Assembly (NCBI RefSeq): GCF_014287815.1 | Contig: NZ_JACOOQ010000011.1 | Span: 30,813-94,812 of the forward strand | Direction of reading: 5' to 3' | DNA from: Clostridium lentum | Lineage (GTDB): Bacteria > Bacillota > Clostridia > Clostridiales > Clostridiaceae | Length of the DNA: 64,000 nucleotides | Part shown: positions 27,364 to 37,025 of the stretch, one piece after another | Numbering within the stretch: position 1 is the first letter of the stretch | How the letters are laid out: every line of letters starts with the position of its first letter | Notes under the pieces: generated by a model | What the model was told of the DNA's origin: nothing | The model's input: the letters and a program-made list of their open reading frames with translations, nothing else | The model's database searches: none | Program-made: the position numbers and the translations under genes

Positions 27364-27372
27364 TATTATAGA

Positions 27373-27411
27373 AAAAGTCACCTATTTTAGAAGATAGGTG
27401 GCTTTTATTTT
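27373..27411 (+). terminator. Rho-independent terminator after hpf
   Basis: AAAGTCACCTAT pairs with ATAGGTGGCTTT (one T-G pair) around an 8-base loop and ends in TTATTTTT. Confidence 0.85.
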
Positions 27412-27450
27412 TGGAGAAAGCATATAGATTGAAAGACAGTAGTTTTATAG

Positions 27451-27480
27451 TTGAATTATAAATATGCTAAATGTTATAAT
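27451..27480 (+). promoter_or_regulatory. Promoter of secA
   Basis: TTGAAT (27451-27456) and TATAAT (27475-27480) with an 18-base spacer, 58 bases before the secA ATG. Confidence 0.5.
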
Positions 27481-27538
27481 CTATAGAAAGAATATTAAAG
27501 AAAAAATCATTTGATATAGATGACGAAAGGATATACTT

Positions 27539-30049
27539 ATGGGATTTATAGAAAAACTATTTGGGACTTATAGCGAGAGAGAAGTTAAAAGACTTGGATC
27601 TGTAGTAGATAAAATACAATCATTAGATGAATCAATGCAAAAGTTAAGTGACGATGAGTTAAGAAATAAAACTACGGAATTTAAAGATAGATTATCAAAA
27701 GGTGAAACTTTAGATGATATATTACCAGAAGCATTTGCAGTTTGTAGAGAAGCTTCATGGAGAGTTTTAGGAATAAAGCATTTTAGAGTTCAACTTATTG
27801 GAGGAATGGTAGTTCATCAAGGAAGAATAGCTGAAATGAGAACAGGGGAAGGTAAAACTTTTGTTGCATCTCTTCCAGCATATTTAAATGCTTTAGCAGG
27901 AAAAGGTGTTCATGTAATCACAGTAAATGATTATTTAGCAAAAACTCAATCAGAATTAGTTGGAAAACTATATGGATTTTTAGGTTTAACAACAGGATGT
28001 ATAATTCATGGACTTACACCAGCTCAAAGAAGAGAAGCTTATAACTGTGATATAACATACGGAACAAATAATGAATTTGGATTTGATTATCTAAGAGATA
28101 ATATGGTTATATATAAAGAAGAAAGAGTTCAAAGAGAACTTAATTTTGCAATAGTAGATGAGGTTGACTCAATTTTAATAGATGAATCAAGAACTCCTCT
28201 TATAATATCAGGAATGGGAGATAAGTCTACCAAGTTTTATAATGTAGCAGACAATTTTGTTAAAAGTTTAATAGCAGATCAAGATTTCAATATTGATGAA
28301 AAAGCAAGTGCTGTTTTATTAACAGATAGTGGTATGGAAAAAGCAGAAAAATATTTTGGTATTGAAAATTATGCAGAAGCAGAACACTTAGAACTTCAAC
28401 ATTATGTAACTCAAGCATTAAAGGCAAATTATACAATGAGATTAGACAAAGATTATATTGTTAAAGATAATCAAGTAGTTATTATAGATGAATTTACTGG
28501 AAGACTTATGGAAGGTAGAAGATATTCAGATGGGCTTCATCAAGCAATTGAAGCTAAAGAAGGAGTTAAGATTCAAAGAGAATCAAAAACTCTTGCAACA
28601 ATTACTTTCCAAAACTACTTTAGAATGTATAATAAGCTTTCAGGTATGACAGGTACAGCTTTAACAGAAGAAAATGAATTTAGAGAAATTTATGGATTAG
28701 ATGTTATAGTAATTCCAACAAATAAACCTATAGCAAGAATAGATAGACATGATATGATTTATAAAAATGCAAAAGGAAAATATAATGCAATAGTTGAAGA
28801 AGTTATAGAGGCTCATAGTAAAAATCAACCAGTATTAGTAGGTACAGCTAGTGTAGATAAGTCAGAATATATTTCATCTTTATTAAAGAAGAGGGGAATA
28901 AAACATCAAGTTCTTAATGCTAAATATCATGAACAGGAAGCTGAAATTATTTCTCATGCTGGAGAATTAGGTATGGTTACTATAGCAACAAATATGGCTG
29001 GTAGAGGTACTGATATTAAGCTTGGAGAAGGTGTACTAGAAGTTGGTGGATTAAAAGTAATTGGTACTGAAAGACATGAATCAAGAAGAATTGACAATCA
29101 ATTAAGAGGTAGAGCAGGACGTCAAGGAGATGTTGGTGAATCAGTATTCTATATTTCATTGGAAGATGATTTAATGAGAATATTTGGTTCAGAAAAAATT
29201 CAAGGTGTTATAGATAAATTAGGATTACAGGAAGATGAAGCTATAGAAAGTAAAATGGTTACTAAGGCTATCGAAAATGCTCAAAAGAAGGTTGAAGGAA
29301 ATAATTTTGACATAAGAAAGAATTTATTAGGTTATGATGATGTAATGAATTTACAAAGAGAAGTTATTTACAAGCAAAGAGCTGAAGTTCTTGATGGAAA
29401 GAACTTAAAAGAGCAAATTGAAGGAATGATAGAGGAAGTAATAACATCTTCAGTTAACAGTCATTTAGTTGGTGAACATATAGATATTGAAGAGGATATA
29501 AAAGAGTTATTAAAATATCTTGAAGATATATGTTTCCCACATGGAACATTTACTGTAGATGAGTTAGCAGATTTATCTAATGAAGAAATAATAAGTATAT
29601 TAGTAGAAAAAGCAAGAAGTATCTATAGTGAAAGAGAAGAAGAGTTTGGTCAAGAGCAAATGAGAGAAATTGAAAGAGTAATTCTTTTAAGAGTTGTTGA
29701 TCAAAAATGGATGGCACATATAGATAATATGGATCATTTAAAACAAGGAATGGGATTAAGAGCATACAAGCAACAAGATCCTATTCAAGCATACCAAATG
29801 GAAGGTAGTGCAATGTTTGATGAAATGATACAAGGAATTAAGATGGAAACTGTTAAATTACTATATCATGTAAGAGCAGAAAGACCAGTTGAAAGAGAAA
29901 AGGTTGCAGAAGAAACTGGTGCAAGTCATGGAAATGATAAGTCAGTGAAAAATGAGCCAGTAAAAAGTGAAAATAGAGTTGGCAGAAATGATATGTGTCC
30001 ATGTGGAAGCGGAAAGAAATATAAAAACTGCTGTGGTAGAGAAGCATAA
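27539..30049 (+). CDS. secA: Preprotein translocase ATPase SecA
   Basis: SecA drives proteins through SecYEG using ATP. The 836-residue protein shows Walker A in [11 protein letters not shown] (about 100-110), [15 protein letters not shown], the DEAD-like [33 protein letters not shown], and [15 protein letters not shown]-terminal zinc-binding tail [19 protein letters not shown] completes it. Length and motif order mark it as SecA1, the housekeeping form. prfB follows after a hairpin. Confidence 0.98.
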   Translation: MGFIEKLFGTYSEREVKRLGSVVDKIQSLDESMQKLSDDELRNKTTEFKDRLSKGETLDDILPEAFAVCREASWRVLGIKHFRVQLIGGMVVHQGRIAEMRTGEGKTFVASLPAYLNALAGKGVHVITVNDYLAKTQSELVGKLYGFLGLTTGCIIHGLTPAQRREAYNCDITYGTNNEFGFDYLRDNMVIYKEERVQRELNFAIVDEVDSILIDESRTPLIISGMGDKSTKFYNVADNFVKSLIADQDFNIDEKASAVLLTDSGMEKAEKYFGIENYAEAEHLELQHYVTQALKANYTMRLDKDYIVKDNQVVIIDEFTGRLMEGRRYSDGLHQAIEAKEGVKIQRESKTLATITFQNYFRMYNKLSGMTGTALTEENEFREIYGLDVIVIPTNKPIARIDRHDMIYKNAKGKYNAIVEEVIEAHSKNQPVLVGTASVDKSEYISSLLKKRGIKHQVLNAKYHEQEAEIISHAGELGMVTIATNMAGRGTDIKLGEGVLEVGGLKVIGTERHESRRIDNQLRGRAGRQGDVGESVFYISLEDDLMRIFGSEKIQGVIDKLGLQEDEAIESKMVTKAIENAQKKVEGNNFDIRKNLLGYDDVMNLQREVIYKQRAEVLDGKNLKEQIEGMIEEVITSSVNSHLVGEHIDIEEDIKELLKYLEDICFPHGTFTVDELADLSNEEIISILVEKARSIYSEREEEFGQEQMREIERVILLRVVDQKWMAHIDNMDHLKQGMGLRAYKQQDPIQAYQMEGSAMFDEMIQGIKMETVKLLYHVRAERPVEREKVAEETGASHGNDKSVKNEPVKSENRVGRNDMCPCGSGKKYKNCCGREA

Positions 30050-30068
30050 TTAGAAATATAAAACTATT

Positions 30069-30108
30069 GGTGGAAAGTGTCTTATTTTAATTAGGCATTT
30101 TTCACCTT
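30069..30108 (+). terminator. Terminator-like hairpin between secA and prfB
   Basis: An imperfect stem of about 14 pairs (GGTGGAAAGTGTCTT with AGGCATTTTTCACC, several G-U pairs) lies 20 bases after secA. The T run after it is poor, so partial read-through to prfB is likely. Confidence 0.5.
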
Positions 30109-30135
30109 GCTTATTTAAGGTAAGGAAGTGATACA

Positions 30136-31240
30136 ATGTTATTAAAGTTAGAACAAGAAGTTTCTAAACTAACAGGCTTAAAAAATATATTAAAGGAAAT
30201 GGGGGCTTCACTTTGACAAAGGAGGCTTAGAAAAAAGGTTTCAAGAATTAGAGCTTCAAATGCAAGAAAATGGATTTTGGGATGATGTTAAAAGAGCAGA
30301 AGAAGTTACTAAAGAATGTAAGATAATAAAAGATAAAATAGAAAGATATGAAAACTTAGTAAGTAGAATTGATGATATAGAAGTATTGGCTGAATTAGCA
30401 GAAGAGGATGAAGATACTATAAATGAAGTTATAAAAGAAATAAGATCAATTGAAAAAGAAGTTGAAAATTATCGTGTAGAGCTTCTTTTATCAGGTGAAT
30501 ATGATAGAAATAATGCCATCTTAAACTTACATGCAGGTGTTGGTGGCTCAGATGCTAATGATTGGACTGAAATGCTTCTTAGAATGTATACAAGATGGTG
30601 TGATAAGAAGGGATATAAAGTTGAAACTTTAGATCTTTTAGAAGGTGATGAAGCTGGTATTAAAAGTGTAACTTTAAAAGTAAAAGGTGAATTTGCTTAT
30701 GGTTATTTAAAGGCTGAAAAAGGAGTCCATAGATTGGTAAGAATTTCACCATTTAATGCCAATGGAAAAAGGCGGACTTCTTTTGCTTCAGTAGAAGTTC
30801 TTCCAGAATTAACTAAGGATCAAGATATTGATATAAGACCAGAGGATTTAAAGATAGATACCTATAGAGCCAGTGGAGCAGGTGGTCAGCACGTTAATAA
30901 GACGGAATCAGCTATTAGAATAACTCACTTACCAACAGGTATTGTGGTGCAATGTCAAAATGAGAGAAGTCAATTTGCCAATAAAGATACTGCAATGGCA
31001 ATGCTTAAGTCAAAGCTTATTGAATTAAAAGAAAGAGCTCATAAAGAAAAAATCGAAGATTTAACAGGTGAGCTTAAAGATATGGGATGGGGAAGTCAGA
31101 TAAGATCATATGTATTCCATCCATACAATATGGTGAAGGATCACAGAACAAATGAAGAAACATCTAATTTAAATGCTGTGATGAATGGAGAAATCGACCA
31201 ATTTATCATAAGCTACTTAAAGCAAGAAGCTAAAAAGTAA
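30136..31240 (+). CDS. prfB: Peptide chain release factor 2 (RF2), with programmed +1 frameshift
   Basis: RF2 terminates at UGA and UAA. Translation begins at ATG 30136 and reads 26 codons to an in-frame TGA (30214-30216). A +1 shift at CTT-TGA-C continues as GAC AAA GGA and gives 367 residues in all, the normal RF2 length. The shift is autoregulatory: scarce RF2 favours frameshifting. The protein shows the SPF codon-recognition tripeptide in VRISPFNANGKRRTSF and the canonical SGAGGQHVNKTES. The frame after the shift contains an internal ATG at 30260 that would give a truncated protein, so the two-part gene is preferred. Confidence 0.96.
30201..30217 (+). promoter_or_regulatory. RF2 programmed frameshift signal
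   Basis: GGGGG (30201-30205), then CTTCA, then the slippery CTT-TGA-C (30211-30217). The SD-like G run stimulates slipping. The gap between it and CTT is 5 bases, against 3 in the usual AGGGGG-NNN-CTTTGAC arrangement. Confidence 0.85.
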
Positions 31241-31366
31241 TTATGGATGATGAATTATGAATGATGAATAAAGGATGAAACTCAAAGAGTTTCTATATTT
31301 AAATTTTTTAAACTCCCTATAGGAGTTTATACCATAATTCATAATTCATCACTCATAATTCATAAT
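31241..31366. repeat. MITE-like palindromic repeat, copy 1
   Basis: This 126-bp element lies directly after prfB. It has outer arms rich in ATGATGAATTATGAAT and its inverse, plus two inner hairpins, GAAACTC-AAA-GAGTTTC (31277-31293) and AAACTCC...GGAGTTT (31310-31328). The same architecture and near-identical core recur at 42526-42650 on the same strand. It has no coding capacity. Confidence 0.85.
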
Positions 31367-31368
31367 TT

Positions 31369-31390
31369 AAAAAAGCTATTTAGCTTTTTT
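31369..31390. terminator. Bidirectional terminator between prfB and the M28 peptidase gene
   Basis: The palindrome AAAAAAGCTA-TT-TAGCTTTTTT lies between convergent genes. The stop codon of the reverse-strand peptidase gene is inside it. Confidence 0.75.
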
Positions 31391-32728
31391 AAAAGGTTTT
31401 GTATTTAGTATGCCAATGATAATAAGTGCTAAAAGTATAATTAATAATAAATTAATAGATTTTCTACTATATATAAAGGTTGTTACAGTACTGTAGCAAT
31501 CTTTTTTAATTTCTTTATTAACTACTTTATATACTGTATTTATGGCATCAGTATCAATATAGTCTACAGTATCAGTTGGTGTATGAATATGTGACGTATC
31601 ACTATGGCAAATGGTTAATGCATCAATGCCTAATTCATTAAAGCTTGCATGATCGCTAGAATTTTCGTATTCCACTAGATATTCTATAGAGTCATTTGAA
31701 CAGATATTAGAAAGTGAATTTAAGATGTTAGAAGAATTACCTTTGAAGGCTACTCCTTGAATAAAGGTAATGGGACAATCTTTTGCACCTATCATGTCAA
31801 AATTAATAACTTTTGAATTTTTAATATCAAAGTAATTGTTCTCAGCAAAAAAGTTAGACCCTTTAAGTCCAAGTTCTTCAGCATTTAAAGCAACAAAAAT
31901 TATGGAGCGTTTAGGTTTGCCAAAGGTGGATAAGGTATTGGCAAGTTCCAATAAAAATGAAGTACCAGAAGCATTGTCTAAAGCACCGTAATAAATATTA
32001 TTTTGTGAATCACTACCGAGATGATCAAAGTGTGCAGTAAGGATTAATGGTGCTAGTGATTGATCTGAACCTTCAATAATTCCTTGAATGTTAACTAAAT
32101 TTTTGTCTGCATTTTTAAAAGGAATATAAGTAGTTAAGGTTTTACCATTCTTTAAGGCATCAATTATTTTATTATAGCCTTTAGAAGATAGAGCAATTAC
32201 TAAATCAAAACGTAGTTCACACATAAAAGAACTTCTAAATGATAAATCATCATTTTGACTTAGATAAAATAATAGAGTTCCTTCATCATTAGATACCTCA
32301 ATAGAGGTAGAAAAAATATTTATCTTATCTTTATTAGAAAAAGTAAAGGAATTAGCATTGAAATTAATCATATCCTCCTTATAGTCTTCGCCATATTTTA
32401 AATATTCACTTCCATTATCATCAAAAATTTTAAAATAAACTGTTTCATCAGTTTTTACTGGGCAAGTTGTAATAAATTCTTCAATATAAGTATTCTTATA
32501 GGGGCTTAATTTTAAATCTTTAAATTTATTTTTTATTATTTCCCCAGCTAAAAGATTTTCATCACTACCAGAACGTCTTCCTTCAAAGGATGAGGAAGAT
32601 AGATATTTTATATTTTTCACAACATTTTCGGCATTGAAATTATATATGTGATCATTTAAGGCAATACATGTGAACAAGCAAAGAATAGTAATCAATAAGG
32701 TTGAAAAATAAAAGATCTTTTTTTTCAT
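31376..32728 (-). CDS. Membrane-anchored M28-family zinc metallopeptidase
   Basis: Members of the family are aminopeptidases using two zinc ions. The 450-residue protein has an N-terminal signal/anchor (about 5-24), a variable region, and the M28 domain with candidate ligands His233 (LTAHFDHLG), Asp251 (GALDNASGTSF), the Glu pair 284-285 (LNAEELGLKG), Asp311 (INFDMIG) and His380/382 near the end. A C-terminal membrane helix (about 425-442) follows, so the catalytic domain is probably outside the cell. Substrate is unknown. Its ribosome binding site (GAGG) lies in a hairpin. It converges on prfB. Confidence 0.88.
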   Translation of the reverse strand: MKKKIFYFSTLLITILCLFTCIALNDHIYNFNAENVVKNIKYLSSSSFEGRRSGSDENLLAGEIIKNKFKDLKLSPYKNTYIEEFITTCPVKTDETVYFKIFDDNGSEYLKYGEDYKEDMINFNANSFTFSNKDKINIFSTSIEVSNDEGTLLFYLSQNDDLSFRSSFMCELRFDLVIALSSKGYNKIIDALKNGKTLTTYIPFKNADKNLVNIQGIIEGSDQSLAPLILTAHFDHLGSDSQNNIYYGALDNASGTSFLLELANTLSTFGKPKRSIIFVALNAEELGLKGSNFFAENNYFDIKNSKVINFDMIGAKDCPITFIQGVAFKGNSSNILNSLSNICSNDSIEYLVEYENSSDHASFNELGIDALTICHSDTSHIHTPTDTVDYIDTDAINTVYKVVNKEIKKDCYSTVTTFIYSRKSINLLLIILLALIIIGILNTKPFKKAK

Positions 32729-32737
32729 AAAAAAATA

Positions 32738-32775
32738 CCTCAGCTAATAATATATACTTAATATTATTAATTGAG
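32738..32775 (-). promoter_or_regulatory. Hairpin occluding the ribosome binding site of the M28 peptidase gene
   Basis: On the reverse strand CCTCA pairs with TGAGG, and AATAATAT with ATATTATT, forming a two-part stem. The right arm contains the GAGG of the peptidase gene, about 9 bases before its ATG. No ligand-binding pattern is recognised. Confidence 0.45.
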
Positions 32776-32808
32776 GCAGTGTAATATGAATACCATAATA
32801 AATATTTA

Positions 32809-33135
32809 TTATTTTGAATATACAATTTCTAAAAAACTATGAACTAAGGAAAATAAAAGACAGAGAAAAACAAAAAAGTTTATTTTACCATTTATAACAG
32901 TAATAATGCCGCCGACAATAGCCAAAAGTATAATTATTATGCCAAGAAATTTATTAAATCCTGATCCTTCTAAGGCTTCCTTAATGGAAGTTAACAATAT
33001 TATGATTAAGGAAAGGTATATAAATATATTTCTTAAAGTAACATTGAATTCAATAACATAGTATCTGTTTAAAATTAAAATAACAAGTAAAAGAATAAGC
33101 ATTACATTAATAAATTTATTAAAGATAGAACGCAA
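32809..33135 (-). CDS. Small multi-pass membrane protein of unknown function
   Basis: The 108-residue protein is almost entirely hydrophobic, with four predicted membrane segments (about 8-24, 34-50, 62-80, 86-104) and few charges. I do not recognise a family and see no motif. A GAGGTG-type ribosome binding site lies just ahead of its ATG on the reverse strand. It precedes the M28 peptidase gene on the same strand by 80 bases and may share its transcript. Confidence 0.65.
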   Translation of the reverse strand: MRSIFNKFINVMLILLLVILILNRYYVIEFNVTLRNIFIYLSLIIILLTSIKEALEGSGFNKFLGIIIILLAIVGGIITVINGKINFFVFLCLLFSLVHSFLEIVYSK

Positions 33136-33267
33136 AGAATCACCTCTTAATGGTAAAAAATTACAATTTAATTATAAATCCAATATAACTTAATATCAAT
33201 ACTGTAAAAATAAAATAAAAATATTATAATAGAGGTATTGGGAAAAATATTTTTACAGGAGAGAACA

Positions 33268-35433
33268 ATGGTAAATATTGAAAAAAGATTAGAAAAAGAA
33301 TTAGGAATAAAATTAGTACAGGTACAAAATGTAATTAAATTATTAGATGAAGGAAATACAGTACCTTTTATAGCTAGATATAGAAAAGAGCAGACAGGTG
33401 CTTTAAGTGATGATATATTAAGAAAGTTTTTTGAAAGACTGACATACTTAAGAAGTTTAAAGGATAGGAAGGAGGATGTATTAAGATTAATTGATGAACA
33501 AGGGAAACTTACTGAGGAAATAGTTAAAGCATTAGAAAAGGCTGATTCCCTTACTGAAGTAGAAGATATATATAGACCTTTTAAACCTAAAAAGAGAACA
33601 AGAGCAACCATTGCTTTAGAAAAAGGATTAAAGCCATTGGCTGATATTATTTTGGCAGGTAATTTTAATGGCACAGTTGAAAAGCAAGCAGAAGCATTTA
33701 TTAATGAAGAAAAGGCTGTAAACAGTATTGAAGATGCTATAGCTGGAGCATTAGATATAATAGCCGAAGGAATATCTGATGATGCAGCCCTTAGAAAGTA
33801 TATTAGAAATATAGTCTTTAAAGAAGGTAAAATTGAAACTAAAGGTTCAAGTGAAGAAAGCACTCCTTATGAAATGTATTATGATTATAGTGAGGAGGTA
33901 TTTAAGATACCTTCTCATAGAATATTAGCAATCAACAGAGGTGAAAAAGAAAAGATATTATTTGTAAAGATTTCTGTTAATGATGAGAAGATAATAAGCT
34001 ATATAGAAAGTAAGATACTTAAAGAGAATTCTATAACGGCTGAATATTTAAAAGTAGCCATCAAAGATTCTTATAAGAGGTTGATATTCCCATCAATTGA
34101 GAGGGAAATTAGAAATGAGCTTACTGATAAAGGTGAAGAGGGAGCAATATTAATATTCAAGGAAAACTTAAAAGCACTTCTTATGCAACCACCTATAAAA
34201 GGTAAAGTAGTTATGGGATATGACCCAGGCTTTAGAACTGGATGTAAAGTGGCTGTATTAGATGCAACAGGAAGATTCTTGGATAAGGCAACAGTATATC
34301 CTACAGTTCCTAAAAGAGATATAGAAGGAACTAAGGAAATATTAAAAGAAATGATTAAGAAATATAACGTAGATGTAATTTCTTTAGGAAATGGTACTGC
34401 TTCAAGAGAATCAGAAGAAGTAATTGCTGAAATAATAAGTGAAATAAAGAATGAAACAGATAAGGGACTAGCATATGTAATAGTATCAGAAGCAGGAGCT
34501 TCAGTATACTCTGCTTCAGAGTTAGCAGCTAAAGAATATCCAGATTTAGATGTTACCATAAGAGGAGCTATTTCTATAGGAAGAAGATTGCAAGATCCAA
34601 TGGCAGAACTAGTAAAGATAGAGCCCAAGGCCATTGGTGTAGGTCAATATCAACATGATGTAACTCCTAAAAAATTAGATGAATCATTAAGTGGAGTAGT
34701 TGAAGATTCAGTAAATAAGGTTGGAGTAGATTTAAATACAGCAACACCTTCATTGCTAACTTATGTTGCAGGAATAAACACATCCATTGCTAATAATATA
34801 GTAGCGTATAGAGATGAAGTAGGTGGGTTTAGCAGCAGAAAAGAACTACTAAAAGTTAAGAGATTAGGTCAAAAAGCATATGAGCAATGTGCTGGTTTCT
34901 TAAGAGTTATGGAAAGTAAAGAGCCTCTTGATAATACTTCTGTTCATCCAGAATCTTATAGTATAGCTAAAAAGCTTATGGAGATATTAGGATACTCTAA
35001 AGAAGATTTATCTGATAGAAAATTAAATGATATTGAAGAAAGAGTTATGACTAAAGGATTGAAGAACTTAGCACAGGAATTAGAAGTAGGAGAACTTACA
35101 CTTAAGGATATTATTAAAGAGCTGCAAAAACCAGGAAGAGATCCAAGAGAAGATATGCCAAAGCCTATTTTAAAAACAGGTGTCATAGATTTAAAAGACT
35201 TAACTCCAGGAATGGTATTAATGGGAACTGTAAGAAATGTATCTGATTTTGGAGCATTTGTTGATATAGGAGTACATCAAGATGGATTGGTGCATAAGAG
35301 CCAAATGGCTAATAAATTCGTCAAGCATCCTCTTGATATTGTGAAAGTTGGCGATGTTGTAAAAGTTGCAATTATGGAAGTTGATAGCAAGAGAAAGAGA
35401 ATTGCACTTACTATGAAAGATATAAAGGAATAA
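33268..35433 (+). CDS. tex: Tex-family S1 RNA-binding protein
   Basis: Tex is a conserved nucleic-acid-binding protein that affects transcription and toxin expression in some pathogens; its exact activity is debated. The 721-residue protein has an N-terminal helical domain (FIARYRKEQTGALSDD), a YqgF/RuvC-like fold around MGYDPGFRTGCKVAVLD (about 320-440), helix-hairpin-helix repeats (VDLNTATPSLLTYVAGI), and a C-terminal S1 domain (about 645-715, GMVLMGTVRNVSDFGAFVDIGVHQDGLVH). The ATG at 33268 follows CAGGAGAG; an in-frame TTG at 33238 is rejected. Confidence 0.96.
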   Translation: MVNIEKRLEKELGIKLVQVQNVIKLLDEGNTVPFIARYRKEQTGALSDDILRKFFERLTYLRSLKDRKEDVLRLIDEQGKLTEEIVKALEKADSLTEVEDIYRPFKPKKRTRATIALEKGLKPLADIILAGNFNGTVEKQAEAFINEEKAVNSIEDAIAGALDIIAEGISDDAALRKYIRNIVFKEGKIETKGSSEESTPYEMYYDYSEEVFKIPSHRILAINRGEKEKILFVKISVNDEKIISYIESKILKENSITAEYLKVAIKDSYKRLIFPSIEREIRNELTDKGEEGAILIFKENLKALLMQPPIKGKVVMGYDPGFRTGCKVAVLDATGRFLDKATVYPTVPKRDIEGTKEILKEMIKKYNVDVISLGNGTASRESEEVIAEIISEIKNETDKGLAYVIVSEAGASVYSASELAAKEYPDLDVTIRGAISIGRRLQDPMAELVKIEPKAIGVGQYQHDVTPKKLDESLSGVVEDSVNKVGVDLNTATPSLLTYVAGINTSIANNIVAYRDEVGGFSSRKELLKVKRLGQKAYEQCAGFLRVMESKEPLDNTSVHPESYSIAKKLMEILGYSKEDLSDRKLNDIEERVMTKGLKNLAQELEVGELTLKDIIKELQKPGRDPREDMPKPILKTGVIDLKDLTPGMVLMGTVRNVSDFGAFVDIGVHQDGLVHKSQMANKFVKHPLDIVKVGDVVKVAIMEVDSKRKRIALTMKDIKE

Positions 35434-35454
35434 CGAAATTATTATAAGTATATC

Positions 35455-35483
35455 TTGAAATAACAATCTATTAGAACTATAAT
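35455..35483 (+). promoter_or_regulatory. Promoter of the FMN riboswitch and ribU
   Basis: TTGAAA (35455-35460), a 17-base spacer and TATAAT (35478-35483), 20 bases upstream of the riboswitch. Confidence 0.75.
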
Positions 35484-35502
35484 ATAAGTATAAAATAATA
35501 TA

Positions 35503-35611
35503 TCTTCAGGGCGGGGTGCAATTCCCCACCGGTGGTTATAGCCCACGAGCTAGAAATAGCATGATTCGGTGTGATTCCGAAGCCGACAGTATAGTCTGGA
35601 TGAAAGAAGGC
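35503..35611 (+). promoter_or_regulatory. FMN riboswitch (RFN element)
   Basis: The conserved core is clear: TCTTCAGGGCGGGGTG, AATTCCCCACCGGTGG, TATAGCCCACGAGC, ATGATTCGGTGTGATTCCGAAGCCGAC and GTCTGGATGAAAGAAGG, which closes P1 with CTTC. Downstream lies a terminator, then ribU. FMN binding should terminate transcription of the riboflavin importer gene. Confidence 0.97.
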
Positions 35612-35653
35612 AATAAGTAAGTTTTATTTATATTTAAAATAAAGTTAATTACG

Positions 35654-35685
35654 TCCTGATGTTTTATAGCATCAGGATTTTTTAT
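35654..35685 (+). terminator. FMN-riboswitch-controlled terminator
   Basis: TCCTGATG pairs with CATCAGGA around an 8-base loop, followed by TTTTTTA. It is the expression platform upstream of ribU. Confidence 0.9.
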
Positions 35686-35802
35686 TACAGCAAGATATTT
35701 TTATGCCTGTGCATTAATTTAAAGTATAAAAAGTTTCTAGGATATAAAAATATAAATGAAACAAAACTTATACCTCCACTGAGAGATAAAGGGGGATTAT
35801 AT

Positions 35803-36375
35803 ATGAATAAAAGAAAAGATTTAAACAAAAGCATAAAAATATCGTTATTAGTGGCAATTGCAGTAGTACTTATGTATTTTGACTTTCCAATTGTACCTAT
35901 ATTTCCGTGGCTAAAGATTGATCTTAGTGAAGTTCCAGCATTAATAGGGGGATTTGCTTATGGACCAGTTATTGGTGGAATCATTGTAGTATTAAAAGTT
36001 ATTTTGAAATTATTACTTAAAGGAAGCGCAACTTTTGGAGTAGGTGAAATTGCCAATATATTAGTAGGGGTTGCTTTAGTAACGCCAGCGGCATGGTTAT
36101 ACAATAGAAATAAAAGTAAGAAATCTGCTATTACAGGGATGGTAGTTGGTGCATTAGTTATGCAATTAGTAGGAATTATTGCTAATATATACTTCTTACT
36201 TCCAGCCTATGGAATAGAAGTTGATTTAACAAAATATGTTTTTGTTGGGCTTATACCATTTAATGGTATAAAGGCGCTTATTGTGTGTATTGGTACATTT
36301 ATATTATATAAAAGATTATCAATGTCTATATTTAAGGTTGATTCAAGATTGGGAGATAAAAGAAATATAGCATAG
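35803..36375 (+). CDS. ribU: Riboflavin ECF transporter substrate-binding subunit RibU
   Basis: RibU is the membrane S-component that binds riboflavin and is driven by the shared EcfAA'T module, which is not in this window. The 190-residue protein has about six membrane segments and the family patterns FPWLKIDLSEVPALIGGFAYGP and a basic tail. The ATG at 35803 follows AAAGGGGG with normal spacing; the open frame continues upstream through the terminator but has no start signal there. Position under an FMN riboswitch settles the substrate. Confidence 0.95.
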   Translation: MNKRKDLNKSIKISLLVAIAVVLMYFDFPIVPIFPWLKIDLSEVPALIGGFAYGPVIGGIIVVLKVILKLLLKGSATFGVGEIANILVGVALVTPAAWLYNRNKSKKSAITGMVVGALVMQLVGIIANIYFLLPAYGIEVDLTKYVFVGLIPFNGIKALIVCIGTFILYKRLSMSIFKVDSRLGDKRNIA

Positions 36376-36383
36376 TTAAAATA

Positions 36384-36437
36384 AAAAAACTTCTTTGGTG
36401 AAATAGTTATAGAAATTATTGCACTAAAGAAGTTTTT
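36384..36437. terminator. Bidirectional terminator between ribU and the 36.5-kb gene
   Basis: AAAAAACTTCTTT pairs with AAAGAAGTTTTTT, extended by GTG/CAC, between convergent genes. Confidence 0.85.
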
Positions 36438-36466
36438 TGCATAGTGAGCTACTATTATAGCTGTCA

Positions 36467-36940
36467 TTAAATATTTTCATTTTGAATTTTTATTTTTTGA
36501 ATAGTATATAAACAAAGAGCACTTAAAGTAGCTATACCTGCAATTATTATAAATTTATGAGTGTTTGTTTTTTCTGTTTTCATTAATTCTATTGGATTAT
36601 CCACAGGATCCTTTTCAATGATACTTACTATATTATGTTCACCATTTACATCACTAATTTCTAAAGTCAATTTAATTAATGAATTGGCAGTGAAATTAGG
36701 ATAAACTATCTTTTCTTCATGAATATTATCATGATCGTAGCTTAGTATAAGGTTCACAGTATCTTTAACAAATGATGTACTTATGGTTGTAATAATTTCT
36801 GAGTTAGTATTTAATTTGCTAATTTGTATTGAAGAGTCATTAAGACCTTCATAAGATAATACCACATTAGTAAGTTCTTTCGTAGTATTATTTATAATTT
36901 TAATAACAGGTAAAAGAGTAGAACCAGCATTAGTTTCCAT
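36467..36940 (-). CDS. Hypothetical tail-anchored protein
   Basis: I do not recognise this 157-residue protein. Residues 1-120 look like a soluble beta-rich domain (many alternating Ile/Val/Leu and Ser/Thr/Asn, such as TNVVLSYEGL). A single C-terminal membrane helix (about 129-147, FIIIAGIATLSALCLYTI) precedes a short charged tail. There is no N-terminal signal, so the domain would face the cytoplasm if tail-anchored, or outside if the first segment is exported by another route. GGAGG precedes its ATG on the reverse strand. Confidence 0.6.
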   Translation of the reverse strand: METNAGSTLLPVIKIINNTTKELTNVVLSYEGLNDSSIQISKLNTNSEIITTISTSFVKDTVNLILSYDHDNIHEEKIVYPNFTANSLIKLTLEISDVNGEHNIVSIIEKDPVDNPIELMKTEKTNTHKFIIIAGIATLSALCLYTIQKIKIQNENI

Positions 36941-37025
36941 ATAAATACCTCCACTTAATACACTTTATTAACTATACTATACGTTTAAGAGAAGTAATAT
37001 GAATTAAAAATTAATATAATTTAAA

